Assembly: GCA_036924855.1 (NCBI GenBank) | Contig: JBAGRP010000001.1 | Coordinates: 6,002,001 to 6,066,000, forward strand | Direction: 5' to 3' | From: Nitrobacteraceae bacterium AZCC 2146 | GTDB taxonomy: Bacteria; Pseudomonadota; Alphaproteobacteria; Rhizobiales; Xanthobacteraceae | Length of the DNA: 64,000 bases | Part shown: one piece after another, positions 25,856 to 33,372 of the stretch | How the letters are laid out: the number at the start of each line of letters is the position of its first letter | How positions within the stretch are numbered: the first letter of the stretch is position 1 | Program-made: the position numbers and the translations under genes | The notes under the pieces: generated by a model | Told to the model about the DNA's origin: nothing | Database searches by the model: none | The model's input: only the letters and a program-made list of their open reading frames with translations

Positions 25856-26413
25856 ATGATGGACGCTGCTGGCTCCGGAGAAAACGCGGTTTCGAGCCCT
25901 GACTGGCCGCTCGATATCTACAAGACCCTGAAGAAGTTCGAGGTTGCTCAGGTATGTTACGTGCCTGACGCCGGGCACTCGCGCTTGATTACGCTGTCGC
26001 ACGAGGATGCTGAAATTCAGACGACCGTCTTGACCACCGAAGAAGAGGGTATTGCACTCTGCGCCGGTGCCTGGCTCGGCGGCGACCGCGCCGTACTGCT
26101 GATGCAGTCGAGCGGGGTCGGCAATTGCGTCAACATGCTGTCTTTGATGAATTCGTGCCGGCTGCCGTTGCTGACGATCGTCACGATGCGCGGCGAATGG
26201 GCCGAATTCAATCCCTGGCAGATCCCGATGGGCCGTGCGACGACAGGTGCGTTCGAGCTGATGGGAGTGACGGTTCTTCGAATTAACAGTCCGGAGGAGG
26301 CCGAGGAAGTCGTGTCGGCAGCCGCTAACCTTGCTTTTGACGGAGACCAACAGGTCGCGGTCCTGATCTCGCAACGCATGTTGGGGCGAAAGAAGTGGGT
26401 GGGAGAAAAGTGA
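25856..26413 (+). CDS. TPP-dependent decarboxylase, alpha (PYR-domain) subunit, ComD-like
   Basis: 185 residues, start at the ATG pair 25856/25859. The protein is the isolated pyrimidine-binding domain of a thiamine pyrophosphate enzyme: VCYVPDAGHSRLI, the conserved catalytic glutamate in VLTTEEEGIALCAGAWLGG, and MQSSGVGNCVNMLSLM. Split alpha/beta TPP enzymes of this size include sulfopyruvate decarboxylase (ComD/ComE) and phosphonopyruvate decarboxylase-like proteins. It should form a hetero-oligomer with the beta subunit encoded next, with which it shares an ATGA overlap. Substrate not known; a 2-oxo acid is expected. Confidence 0.85.
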   Translation: MMDAAGSGENAVSSPDWPLDIYKTLKKFEVAQVCYVPDAGHSRLITLSHEDAEIQTTVLTTEEEGIALCAGAWLGGDRAVLLMQSSGVGNCVNMLSLMNSCRLPLLTIVTMRGEWAEFNPWQIPMGRATTGAFELMGVTVLRINSPEEAEEVVSAAANLAFDGDQQVAVLISQRMLGRKKWVGEK

Positions 26414-27006
26414 TGGCTGCGACGTTTGGAACGATGGACCGCCGCGATGCGGTCAAGACCCTTCTCATGGATCGAAAAAAACTGCTGGTAGTGACCGGCT
26501 TGGGGTCGCCGTCATACGATGTCATCGCTGCAGGCGAGCATGACGGGAATTTCTATTTGTGGGGCGCGATGGGAGGTGCGGTAATGGTCGGGCTTGGTCT
26601 TGCGCTCGCTCAGCCGCAGCGGCCGGTTGTTGTCATCACCGGTGACGGCGAGGCATTGATGGGTCTTGGCAGCTTGCTGTCGGTCGCCGTCAAGAAGCCC
26701 CTCAATTTGACGATTGCCGTTCTCGACAACGGTCACTATGGCGAGACGGGCATGCAACTCAGCCATTCCGGGCTCGGCTCACGACTGGAAGTCATCGCCG
26801 AGGGCGCGGGCTTCGACTCCGTCACGCAGATAACGGACCTCAAGGGCGTCGCCGGGTTCCGCGCCAACCTGCACGACATCGGCCATGGGCCGCGTTTCGC
26901 GCGGATCAAGATCGCACCCGGCAATCCGGAGCGCGCATTGCCCCCGCGAGATGGCACGTTCATCAAGAACCGGCTTCGGCAGCATCTTGGTTTTGCGGTG
27001 TCCTGA
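26413..27006 (+). CDS. TPP-dependent decarboxylase, beta (PP-domain) subunit, ComE-like
   Basis: 197 residues. The diphosphate and magnesium site is seen as VVITGDGEALMGLGSL followed after 24 residues by LDNGHYGETG, the GDG-x(n)-N motif of TPP enzymes. VTGLGSPSYDVIAAGEHDGNFYLWGAMGG at the start is family-typical (cited here as GLGSPSYDV and LWGAMGG). It completes the active site with the alpha subunit. The stop codon at 27004-27006 abuts, with zero bases between, the stop of the convergent LysR gene at 27007, so there is no room for a separate terminator. Confidence 0.86.
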   Translation: MAATFGTMDRRDAVKTLLMDRKKLLVVTGLGSPSYDVIAAGEHDGNFYLWGAMGGAVMVGLGLALAQPQRPVVVITGDGEALMGLGSLLSVAVKKPLNLTIAVLDNGHYGETGMQLSHSGLGSRLEVIAEGAGFDSVTQITDLKGVAGFRANLHDIGHGPRFARIKIAPGNPERALPPRDGTFIKNRLRQHLGFAVS

Positions 27007-27951
27007 TTAGGAGCCGGCTTCGGCGCCTCCCGACATTCGGATGTTCCAAAGTCCCTCGTTGGAGAGGCTCTCGATTTCCTTACGTATCAGAACGGATATG
27101 GTCGTGGTGGCGACAGAGGGCTGTCGATCCGCTGGGGAAGCGAGGATGAGCTCCCGCGTGATCGCAGGTCGTGAGATCGGAACAGCCTCAAGCCGGCCTT
27201 CCGCGACTTCGTTGCGAACGGCAGATGGCGGCAACAGGGTAAACCCGATTCCTTCCTCGACAATACTTGTGAGGACTCGAAAGGAGTCCGCCTCCATGAG
27301 GACCTGGAGCGACAGATTTTTGCGTGCCGCGGCGCGTTCGATAAGTGCGCGCAAGCCGTGAGAATGGCTTGGAAGAACGAGCTTCTGTTCGGCAAGCCAG
27401 CCGATATCGACTTCACCTTTTTCTTTCAATCCGCTGCCACGCGGCCCAACTACGACCACATCATCTCTGCCGAGCGTCTCAACTGTGAGATGCAGGTCGA
27501 TGGACGGGCCGTAGATGATGGCCAGGTCCATTTCGCCGCGATGAAGCCATTCGACGAGATGACCGCCGTAGCTTTCAACGATCAAAAGCGAAACATCGGG
27601 CAAGGTTTCGATGATGCGGCGTGCGAAGCGAGCCGAGAGCACGCAACTTACTGTCGGGACCAATCCCAGCACGACCCGGCCGGACGGTTTACCCCCGACC
27701 GATTGCAGGTCGTCGCGGACCTGCTCGATCTGCCGGACCAGGCCGGTGGTTCGGTCTAACAGCAATTGTCCGGCACTTGTGAGTACCATGCCGCGGCCGT
27801 TGCGGGTAAACAGCTCGACCCTGAGTTCGTGCTCCAGCAACTTGATCTGCCGGCTGAGCGCAGGCTGCGCGACGCGCAGCCGGTCGGAGGCTTTGCTGAG
27901 ACTTCCTAACTCCGCGACAGACCGAAATGTACGAAGTTGACGTAAATCCAT
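27007..27951 (-). CDS. LysR-family transcriptional regulator
   Basis: 314 residues. Helix-turn-helix at about 1-60 (MDLRQLRTFRSVAELGSLS, RVAQPALSRQIKLLEHELR, LFTRNGRGMVLTSAGQLLL). The co-inducer domain begins PSGRVVLGLVPTVSCVLSAR. It has no divergent structural gene; the region upstream holds decayed DNA only, and it ends tail to tail with the TPP decarboxylase genes. A perfect palindrome 11 bases upstream of its start suggests autoregulation. It may control the decarboxylase from a distance or have lost its target. Confidence 0.92.
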   Translation of the reverse strand: MDLRQLRTFRSVAELGSLSKASDRLRVAQPALSRQIKLLEHELRVELFTRNGRGMVLTSAGQLLLDRTTGLVRQIEQVRDDLQSVGGKPSGRVVLGLVPTVSCVLSARFARRIIETLPDVSLLIVESYGGHLVEWLHRGEMDLAIIYGPSIDLHLTVETLGRDDVVVVGPRGSGLKEKGEVDIGWLAEQKLVLPSHSHGLRALIERAAARKNLSLQVLMEADSFRVLTSIVEEGIGFTLLPPSAVRNEVAEGRLEAVPISRPAITRELILASPADRQPSVATTTISVLIRKEIESLSNEGLWNIRMSGGAEAGS

Positions 27952-27961
27952 TTAATGCCTT

Positions 27962-27980
27962 GCAGATTCGATGAATCTGC
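27962..27980. promoter_or_regulatory. Perfect 19-bp palindrome upstream of lysR-like gene
   Basis: GCAGATTC-GAT-GAATCTGC, eight-base arms around three bases, 11 bases upstream of the start codon at 27951. The inner part ATTC-GAT-GAAT fits the interrupted dyad of LysR-type sites (T-N11-A). Likely an autoregulatory operator. Confidence 0.58.
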
Positions 27981-28204
27981 GCCGACTGTTATAACATTTT
28001 GGTAAGTTGTGCCACGGGCTTCAAAGCTGGTGATTGAGGCTTGGACGCTACTTTGTGTATCGCCATAAATCGGTATTGCCGCCCCGAAATCGTGCGTCTG
28101 CGCAGACGGCAATAGGATCTGGTCAAAATTGGGAGTTACGGGATGGCTCCGCCGGCTACCGTTCCCAGCAGGCAAAAGTAATCCGGTCAAGCGGCGGATG
28201 GCGG

Positions 28205-28279
28205 TTACAGGGTTGATACTGCCTCGCTGCGAAAGACGAACTCGATAAGAATGCCGGTGGGTGTCTGGACGAAGATACG
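28205..28279 (-). pseudogene. VOC/glyoxalase-family protein, C-terminal fragment
   Basis: A minus-strand frame ending in TAA at 28205 reads IFVQTPTGILIEFVFRSEA, the final strand of VOC metalloproteins with its metal-binding Glu (Q-T-P-x-G-x-L-I-E-F). A stop codon precedes it directly and no upstream part of the domain is in frame. Fragment of a lost gene in the 27952-28563 stretch, which otherwise contains only a 16-bp palindrome (28438-28453) and nothing I can assign. Confidence 0.45.
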
Positions 28280-28563
28280 TCACTATTTGGCAAGGACCTG
28301 GAAAACAAGAACCATAGATCCGGCATTTCCCGATCAAGATTTGAAAGGCGACAAACAGAACAATCTGCCGTCTTTCGTTCAAGAAACCTCACTTCTGACC
28401 CGCTAGACCACGCACGAATGATCTTCGTCGTCGTGACGATCGTCGCGACGATCAGATTCCAGGCGATGCGGTCCGCGTCGCCTGATCAAACTGCATCGAC
28501 GTCGTCAAGACGTTGCGCAGGATTTCTATGGTTCTGTTGTTGTTGAGCTGAGTGAGAGACATC

Positions 28564-29030
28564 ATGGCGACGATCATGGTCAAGGATGGCACGGAAATCC
28601 ATTACAAGGATTGGGGCGCCGGGCAGCCATTGGCATTTTCTCACGCCTTCTCGATCTCGTCCGACTCTTGGGATTCTCAGATGATTTACTTCGGTGAGCG
28701 CGGCTACCGCGCTATCGCCTATGACCGCCGTTGTCACGGTCGCTCAATTTCTGGTTGCAGCGCATGATGGCTGGCCAAAAGAGGTTGCTCCACGAAATCA
28801 AGGCTTTCTCGGAGATTTACTTCACTGAGGATCTGAAGAAAATTGATGTGCCGACGCTGATCGCGCGTCGTGATGACGACCAGTTGGCGCCGATCATCGC
28901 ATCCGCCATGTTGTCATCGAATATCGCAAAGGGCTCGACTCTGAAAATCTATGCCGGCGCGCCGCATGGTTTAAACACCACACATGCTGATCAGTTCAAC
29001 GCTGATCTGCTGACCTTCATCAAAGGCTGA
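28564..29030 (+). pseudogene. Alpha/beta hydrolase (chloroperoxidase-like) with internal deletion
   Basis: The first frame (ATG 28564) reads MVKDGTEIHYKDWGAGQP, SSDSWDSQMIYF and [15 protein letters not shown], the N-terminal third of a non-haem chloroperoxidase-like hydrolase. At about 28743 it jumps to the C-terminal third, in another frame: [63 protein letters not shown], ending 29030. About 120-130 residues are missing, including the GxSxGG nucleophile elbow, and the join shifts the frame. The retained His (APHGL) and Asp (DDDQ) confirm the family. Clearly non-functional. Confidence 0.88.
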
Positions 29031-29100
29031 CGAAGCATTCGCCCGTCGGCACAGCGATGTAACAACAAGCCCACCCAAAACCGCATCACGGAGATAACGT

Positions 29101-29748
29101 ATGTCTAACCTCGAAATGTTGACCCCCCAGAACAGCGCGATCGCTTTGATTGACTATCAGCCGGCTATGTATCAGGGCGTGCAGTCGCACGACCGCATCG
29201 TAACGTTCAACAACATCCAGATTCTGGCGAAAGCAGCCAAGCTGTTCAAGATTCCCACGGTCATTTCGACGGTCGCCAAGGACTCGTTCTCGGGACCGTT
29301 CATGCCCGAAGTCACCGAGCTCTTTCCGGAGCACGATATCATCGACCGCACCTCGATGAATTCCTGGCTGGACGCAAATTTCCGGAAAGCCATTCACGCA
29401 ACCGGCCGCAAGAAAATCGTCATCGCGGGCCTCTGGACGGAAGCCTGCGTGATGTTTCCGACGATCGACATGCTGAGGGAAGGTTTCGAGATTTACATCC
29501 CCGCGGATGCGTGTGGTGATCTTTCGCTCGAGGCCCACAACCGTTCGATGGACCGGGCCGTGCAGGCCGGCGCAGTGCCGATCACGTCTTGCCAATATGT
29601 CTTCGAGCTTCAGCAGGACTGGGCCCGGACTGAAACCTACGAAGGCGTGATGGATATCCTGCGGGCCCACACGCCCTACGGCATCCAGGTGCGGTTCTCG
29701 AAATGGGCGCTTGGCGAGCACGCTTCCGAATCCGGTCCCGCCAAGTAA
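29101..29748 (+). CDS. Isochorismatase-family cysteine hydrolase (YcaC-like)
   Basis: 215 residues, start ATG 29101 with GGAGA upstream. Catalytic residues of the family are visible: Asp in AIALIDYQPAMYQG, Lys in the middle part and Cys in IAGLWTEACVMFP. YcaC-like members hydrolyse amides or similar bonds; the exact substrate is unknown even for characterised homologues. It heads a same-strand run with the XapX protein (35 bases later) and the YtcJ-like amidohydrolase, so a role in turnover of an amide or carbamate is plausible. Just upstream lies the deleted alpha/beta hydrolase gene. Confidence 0.88.
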   Translation: MSNLEMLTPQNSAIALIDYQPAMYQGVQSHDRIVTFNNIQILAKAAKLFKIPTVISTVAKDSFSGPFMPEVTELFPEHDIIDRTSMNSWLDANFRKAIHATGRKKIVIAGLWTEACVMFPTIDMLREGFEIYIPADACGDLSLEAHNRSMDRAVQAGAVPITSCQYVFELQQDWARTETYEGVMDILRAHTPYGIQVRFSKWALGEHASESGPAK

Positions 29749-29783
29749 AACGGACCCACGTAACGACAGCATCGGAGGCTTCC

Positions 29784-30071
29784 ATGAAGGTTTATCTCCT
29801 CTCCCTCGGCGCCGGGGTGCTCGTCGGGACAATCTACGCGCTTTTGAACGTCCGCTCACCGGCGCCCCCGATCGTGGCGCTGGTGGGCCTCTTCGGCATC
29901 CTGGTTGGTGAGCAAATACCTCCGCTTGCCCAACAGATATGGAAAGGGGAGTCGATCCGACTTTCGTGGGTCGGGCAGATCCAGCCTCACGTGTTCGGCC
30001 ATCTTCCGAAGGGAACGCGTCCACCTGCCTCCGGCGGTGAGTTGCCGGCGGAGCCAGGCCGGCCATCCTGA
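29784..30071 (+). CDS. XapX-domain membrane protein
   Basis: 95 residues with two predicted membrane helices: YLLSLGAGVLVGTIYALLNV and PIVALVGLFGILVGEQI, the XapX (DUF1427) pattern including RSPAPP between them. The C-terminal 40 residues are hydrophilic. XapX proteins commonly sit beside isochorismatase-like hydrolases and amidohydrolases, as here, but their function is not known. Start ATG 29784 is preceded by GGAGG. Confidence 0.82.
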   Translation: MKVYLLSLGAGVLVGTIYALLNVRSPAPPIVALVGLFGILVGEQIPPLAQQIWKGESIRLSWVGQIQPHVFGHLPKGTRPPASGGELPAEPGRPS

Positions 30072-30119
30072 CCCGATCAGGACGGGCCTCCAATCTTCAA
30101 GCGATAAAGGAAGCAAGCA

Positions 30120-32003
30120 ATGCCTGACAACACGGCTCCGGACCTTATCCTGCATCGTGGCCTGTTCACGACGCTGGATCGCTCCAATCCGACAGCGAGC
30201 GCGGTGGCGATCAAGGATGGACGCTTCAGTCATGTCGGGCGCGAAGAGGACATCATGGCGCTTGCCGGACCGCAGACGAAGCTGATCGATCTCAAGGGCC
30301 ATCGCGTATTGCCAGGTCTGATCGACAATCATCTCCACATCATCCGCGGCGGACTGAATTTCAATATGGAACTGCGCTGGGACGGCGTGCGCAGCCTGTC
30401 GGACGCGATGAACATGCTGAAGCGGCAGGTCGCGGTGACGCCACCGCCGCAATGGGTCCGCGTCGTCGGCGGTTTCACCGAGCATCAATTCGTCGAGAAG
30501 CGGTTGCCAACCATCGAAGAGCTGAACGCGGTGGCGCCGGATACGCCGGTGTTCCTGTTACATCTCTATGACCGCGCGCTGCTGAACGGCGCAGCTTTGC
30601 GCGCCGTCGGCTATACCAGGGACACACCCGCGCCTCCCGGGGGCGAGATCGTCCGTGACGCCAACGGCAATCCGTCCGGCCTGCTGCTGGCCAAGCCGAA
30701 CGCGGCGATTCTCTATGCAACGCTGGCCAAGGGTCCAAAGCTGCCGTTCGACTATCAGGTCAACTCGACGCGGCATTTCATGCGCGAGCTCAACCGGCTC
30801 GGCGTCACCGGTGCGATCGACGCCGGCGGCGGATTCCAGAACTACCCCGACGACTACGCCGTGATTCAGAAGCTGGACAGCGAAGGCCAGCTCACGATCC
30901 GTCTCGCCTATAATCTCTTCACGCAGAAGCCGAAGGGCGAGAAAGAGGATTTCCTGAACTGGACGCAGACCTCAAAGTACAAGCAGGGCAACGACTACTT
31001 CCGTCACAACGGTGCCGGCGAAATGCTAGTGTTCTCCGCCGCTGATTTCGAGGATTTCCGGCAGCCCCGGCCGGATATGCCGGCCGAAATGGAAGGCGAT
31101 CTTGATGGTGTGGTTCGCCTGCTCGTTGAGAATCGTTGGCCTTGGCGGATGCACGCGACCTATGATGAAACCATCTCCCGTGCCCTCGACGTGTTCGAAC
31201 GCGTCAACCAGGACATTCCGCTGGCAGGGCTGAACTGGTTCTTCGATCATGCCGAGACAATTTCGGATCAGTCGATTGACCGGATTGCCGCGCTTGGCGG
31301 CGGCATTGCCGTGCAGCACCGCATGGCCTATCAGGGCGAATATTTTGTCGAACGCTATGGTCACGGCGCCGCTGAGGCGACGCCACCGGTGGCGAAGATG
31401 TTGTCCAAGGGCGTCAAGGTCTCTGCCGGGACCGACGCGACGCGCGTGGCGTCCTACAATCCATGGGTCTCGTTGTCTTGGCTGGTGACCGGCAAAACCG
31501 TCGGGGGCATGCAGCTCTATCCGCAGCGCAATTGTCTCGACCGCGAGACCGCGTTGCGGATGTGGACCGAAAACGTCACGTGGTTTTCCAATGAAGAAGG
31601 CAAGAAGGGACGCATCGAGGCCGGGCAGCTTGCCGACCTGATCGTGCCGGACCGCGACTTCTTCTCGTGCCGCGAAGACGAAATTTCTGACATGACGTCC
31701 GACCTCACCGTCGTCGGCGGCAGGATCGTGTACGGCGCGGGCGACTTCGCGCGTTTCGACGACAACGTGCCACCGCCGGCGATGCCGGACTGGTCGCCGG
31801 TGCGGACTTTCGGTGGCTATGCCGCCTGGGGCGAACCCGCCGCGCAGCCGGCGCTGGCGCAGAAGATGTCGATGAGTTGCGGGTGCGCCAACCAATGCAC
31901 CGTCCACGGCCATGCGCATGCGACGGCCTGGTCGAGCAAGCTGCCGATTGCGGACCTCAAGAGTTTTTGGGGCGCCCTCGGCTGCGCATGTTGGGCCGTA
32001 TGA
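30120..32003 (+). CDS. YtcJ-like metal-dependent amidohydrolase with Cys/His-rich tail
   Basis: 627 residues, the size of the YtcJ/amidohydrolase 3 family. The N-terminal metal motif is LPGLIDNHLHI (about residues 62-72), a long barrel follows, and the second His region includes LNWFFDHAETISD and GTDATRVASYNP with the catalytic Asp. The last 45 residues (from about 583) form an unusual tail with five Cys and three His, CGCANQCTVHGHAHA and LGCACWAV, which could bind an additional metal. The stop overlaps the DoxX start by ATGA. Substrate unknown; enzymes of this group cleave N-acyl, formamide or cyclic amide bonds. Confidence 0.87.
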   Translation: MPDNTAPDLILHRGLFTTLDRSNPTASAVAIKDGRFSHVGREEDIMALAGPQTKLIDLKGHRVLPGLIDNHLHIIRGGLNFNMELRWDGVRSLSDAMNMLKRQVAVTPPPQWVRVVGGFTEHQFVEKRLPTIEELNAVAPDTPVFLLHLYDRALLNGAALRAVGYTRDTPAPPGGEIVRDANGNPSGLLLAKPNAAILYATLAKGPKLPFDYQVNSTRHFMRELNRLGVTGAIDAGGGFQNYPDDYAVIQKLDSEGQLTIRLAYNLFTQKPKGEKEDFLNWTQTSKYKQGNDYFRHNGAGEMLVFSAADFEDFRQPRPDMPAEMEGDLDGVVRLLVENRWPWRMHATYDETISRALDVFERVNQDIPLAGLNWFFDHAETISDQSIDRIAALGGGIAVQHRMAYQGEYFVERYGHGAAEATPPVAKMLSKGVKVSAGTDATRVASYNPWVSLSWLVTGKTVGGMQLYPQRNCLDRETALRMWTENVTWFSNEEGKKGRIEAGQLADLIVPDRDFFSCREDEISDMTSDLTVVGGRIVYGAGDFARFDDNVPPPAMPDWSPVRTFGGYAAWGEPAAQPALAQKMSMSCGCANQCTVHGHAHATAWSSKLPIADLKSFWGALGCACWAV

Positions 32004-32455
32004 TGGAGCTATTGATCGTCGTCAATGCCAGGATGTCCGCGTGGGCGCGGCCGGTGTTGGGATCTCCGTTCATTCGCTGGTTCGCATTGCTAGGCATTTG
32101 CGCGGCCTACCTGCAGGGAGGGCTGACCAAGGCGTTCGACTTTCCCAGCGCGATCATGGAGATGAATCATTTAGGGCTCTCTCCAGCGGCGCCACTCGCG
32201 GCAGCGGTCATTGCTCTCGAAATCGGAGCGTCGATACTGATCCTGAGCGGCTTCTACCGGTGGCTCGGCGCGCTCGCGCTGGCGGCCTTCACTCTGTTCG
32301 CCACGTTCCTGGCCAATCGGTTCTGGGACGTTGCCCCGCCGGCGCGCTTCATGGCCGAAAACTCCTTCTTCGAGCATCTTGGGTTGGTTGGTGGCTTCCT
32401 GCTTGTTGCCTGGCAGGATTTGCGCGAAGCCGGTCCATCCTCGGAAAAGCGATAG
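32000..32455 (+). CDS. DoxX-family membrane protein
   Basis: 151 residues, four membrane helices, with WFALLGICAAYLQGGLTKAF and MEMNHLGLSPAAPLAAAVI, then FYRWLGALALAAFTLFATFL, the DoxX pattern (Leu-rich first helix, GxxK, central Glu in IALEIGAS). DoxX proteins are linked to redox or detoxification enzymes in membranes, with no single reaction established. Coupled to the amidohydrolase by ATGA and followed after 20 bases by a secreted VOC protein, so it belongs to this operon. Confidence 0.85.
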   Translation: MMELLIVVNARMSAWARPVLGSPFIRWFALLGICAAYLQGGLTKAFDFPSAIMEMNHLGLSPAAPLAAAVIALEIGASILILSGFYRWLGALALAAFTLFATFLANRFWDVAPPARFMAENSFFEHLGLVGGFLLVAWQDLREAGPSSEKR

Positions 32456-32475
32456 CCGTGAACAAGGAATATCCC

Positions 32476-33372
32476 ATGCGACTGATCCGTTCTGTTGTCA
32501 TCGTAGCTGTGTTGTCTCTGGCCGCGGCGCCGGTAACCGCGCGCGTCGCGGCAAAGCCCCAGCAATTCGCGGTGGGCGCGCAGTATGACACGACGCATGT
32601 CTATGTGGCGCCGGACGATGTGGATCGGCTGGCTACCAGCTTTCTGGCGACGTTCGGCGGCAAAAGCTCGAAGCAGGTGGTCGTGACGGTCACGCCGACG
32701 CCGAGCACAACCAGTTCGCAGCTATTGATCACGCCGGTGGGCCTGGTATCTCTGTTCGGGTTCAAGACTCCGATTCCGTATCCGTTCGGCCTGGAGCGCA
32801 CCGGTTATCTGGTGACCGACATGGACGCTGCCGTGCTGGCCGCGAAGAAGGCTGGCGCTTCGGTCATCGTCTCAACATTCCCGGATCCGATCGGTCGCGA
32901 CGCGGTGATCCAGTGGCCGGGCGGCGTCAATATGCAGATCTACTGGCACACGACCGCTCCATCCTATCCCGATCTGCAATTTGTTCCGGAGAACCGCGTT
33001 TATGTGGCGCCGGACCGCGCCGATGAATTCGTTCGGAGTTTCATCCGGTTTTCTCGGGGCAAGGTCGTTTCGGACGATGTGAAGGCCCCGGGCATTGAGA
33101 TCGGGCGGCCCGCTGATACCTATCGCCGCGTCTTGATCGAATCGGTTTTCGGAAAGATGTCGGTGCTGGTGACCGACGGCCATCTGCCATACCCTTATGG
33201 CCACGAACTCACGGGGTACGAAGTGGCCGCGGTGGGAGAGACGTTGATCAAGGCCAAGGCGGCGGGTGTCACTGTTCTGGTTGAACCCTACAAGGTTGGG
33301 CGGCGCGAAGCAGCCATCGTTCAGTTTCCCGGGGGTTATGTTGCTGAGATCCATTCGTCCATCAGCAAGTAG
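32476..33372 (+). CDS. Exported VOC (glyoxalase-like) domain protein
   Basis: 298 residues. A signal peptide covers about residues 1-23 (VVIVAVLSLAAAPVTARVA). The mature protein consists of two similar halves, each opening with a VYVAPD segment (THVYVAPDDVDRL and RVYVAPDRADEFV) and each with a Y-P-[FY]-G motif (PYPFGLERTGYLV, PYPYGHELTGYEV), so it is an internal duplication of the VOC beta-alpha-beta3 unit. Each half ends with W/F-P-G-G (WPGGVNMQIYW, FPGGYVAEIH). Periplasmic binding or lyase role possible. Same operon as DoxX and the porin. Confidence 0.8.
   Translation: MRLIRSVVIVAVLSLAAAPVTARVAAKPQQFAVGAQYDTTHVYVAPDDVDRLATSFLATFGGKSSKQVVVTVTPTPSTTSSQLLITPVGLVSLFGFKTPIPYPFGLERTGYLVTDMDAAVLAAKKAGASVIVSTFPDPIGRDAVIQWPGGVNMQIYWHTTAPSYPDLQFVPENRVYVAPDRADEFVRSFIRFSRGKVVSDDVKAPGIEIGRPADTYRRVLIESVFGKMSVLVTDGHLPYPYGHELTGYEVAAVGETLIKAKAAGVTVLVEPYKVGRREAAIVQFPGGYVAEIHSSISK

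Noticed and set aside
28438..28453. Perfect 16-bp palindrome GATCGTCGCGACGATC
   Set aside because: One such palindrome is expected by chance in a window of this size and GC content, and no intact gene is nearby.
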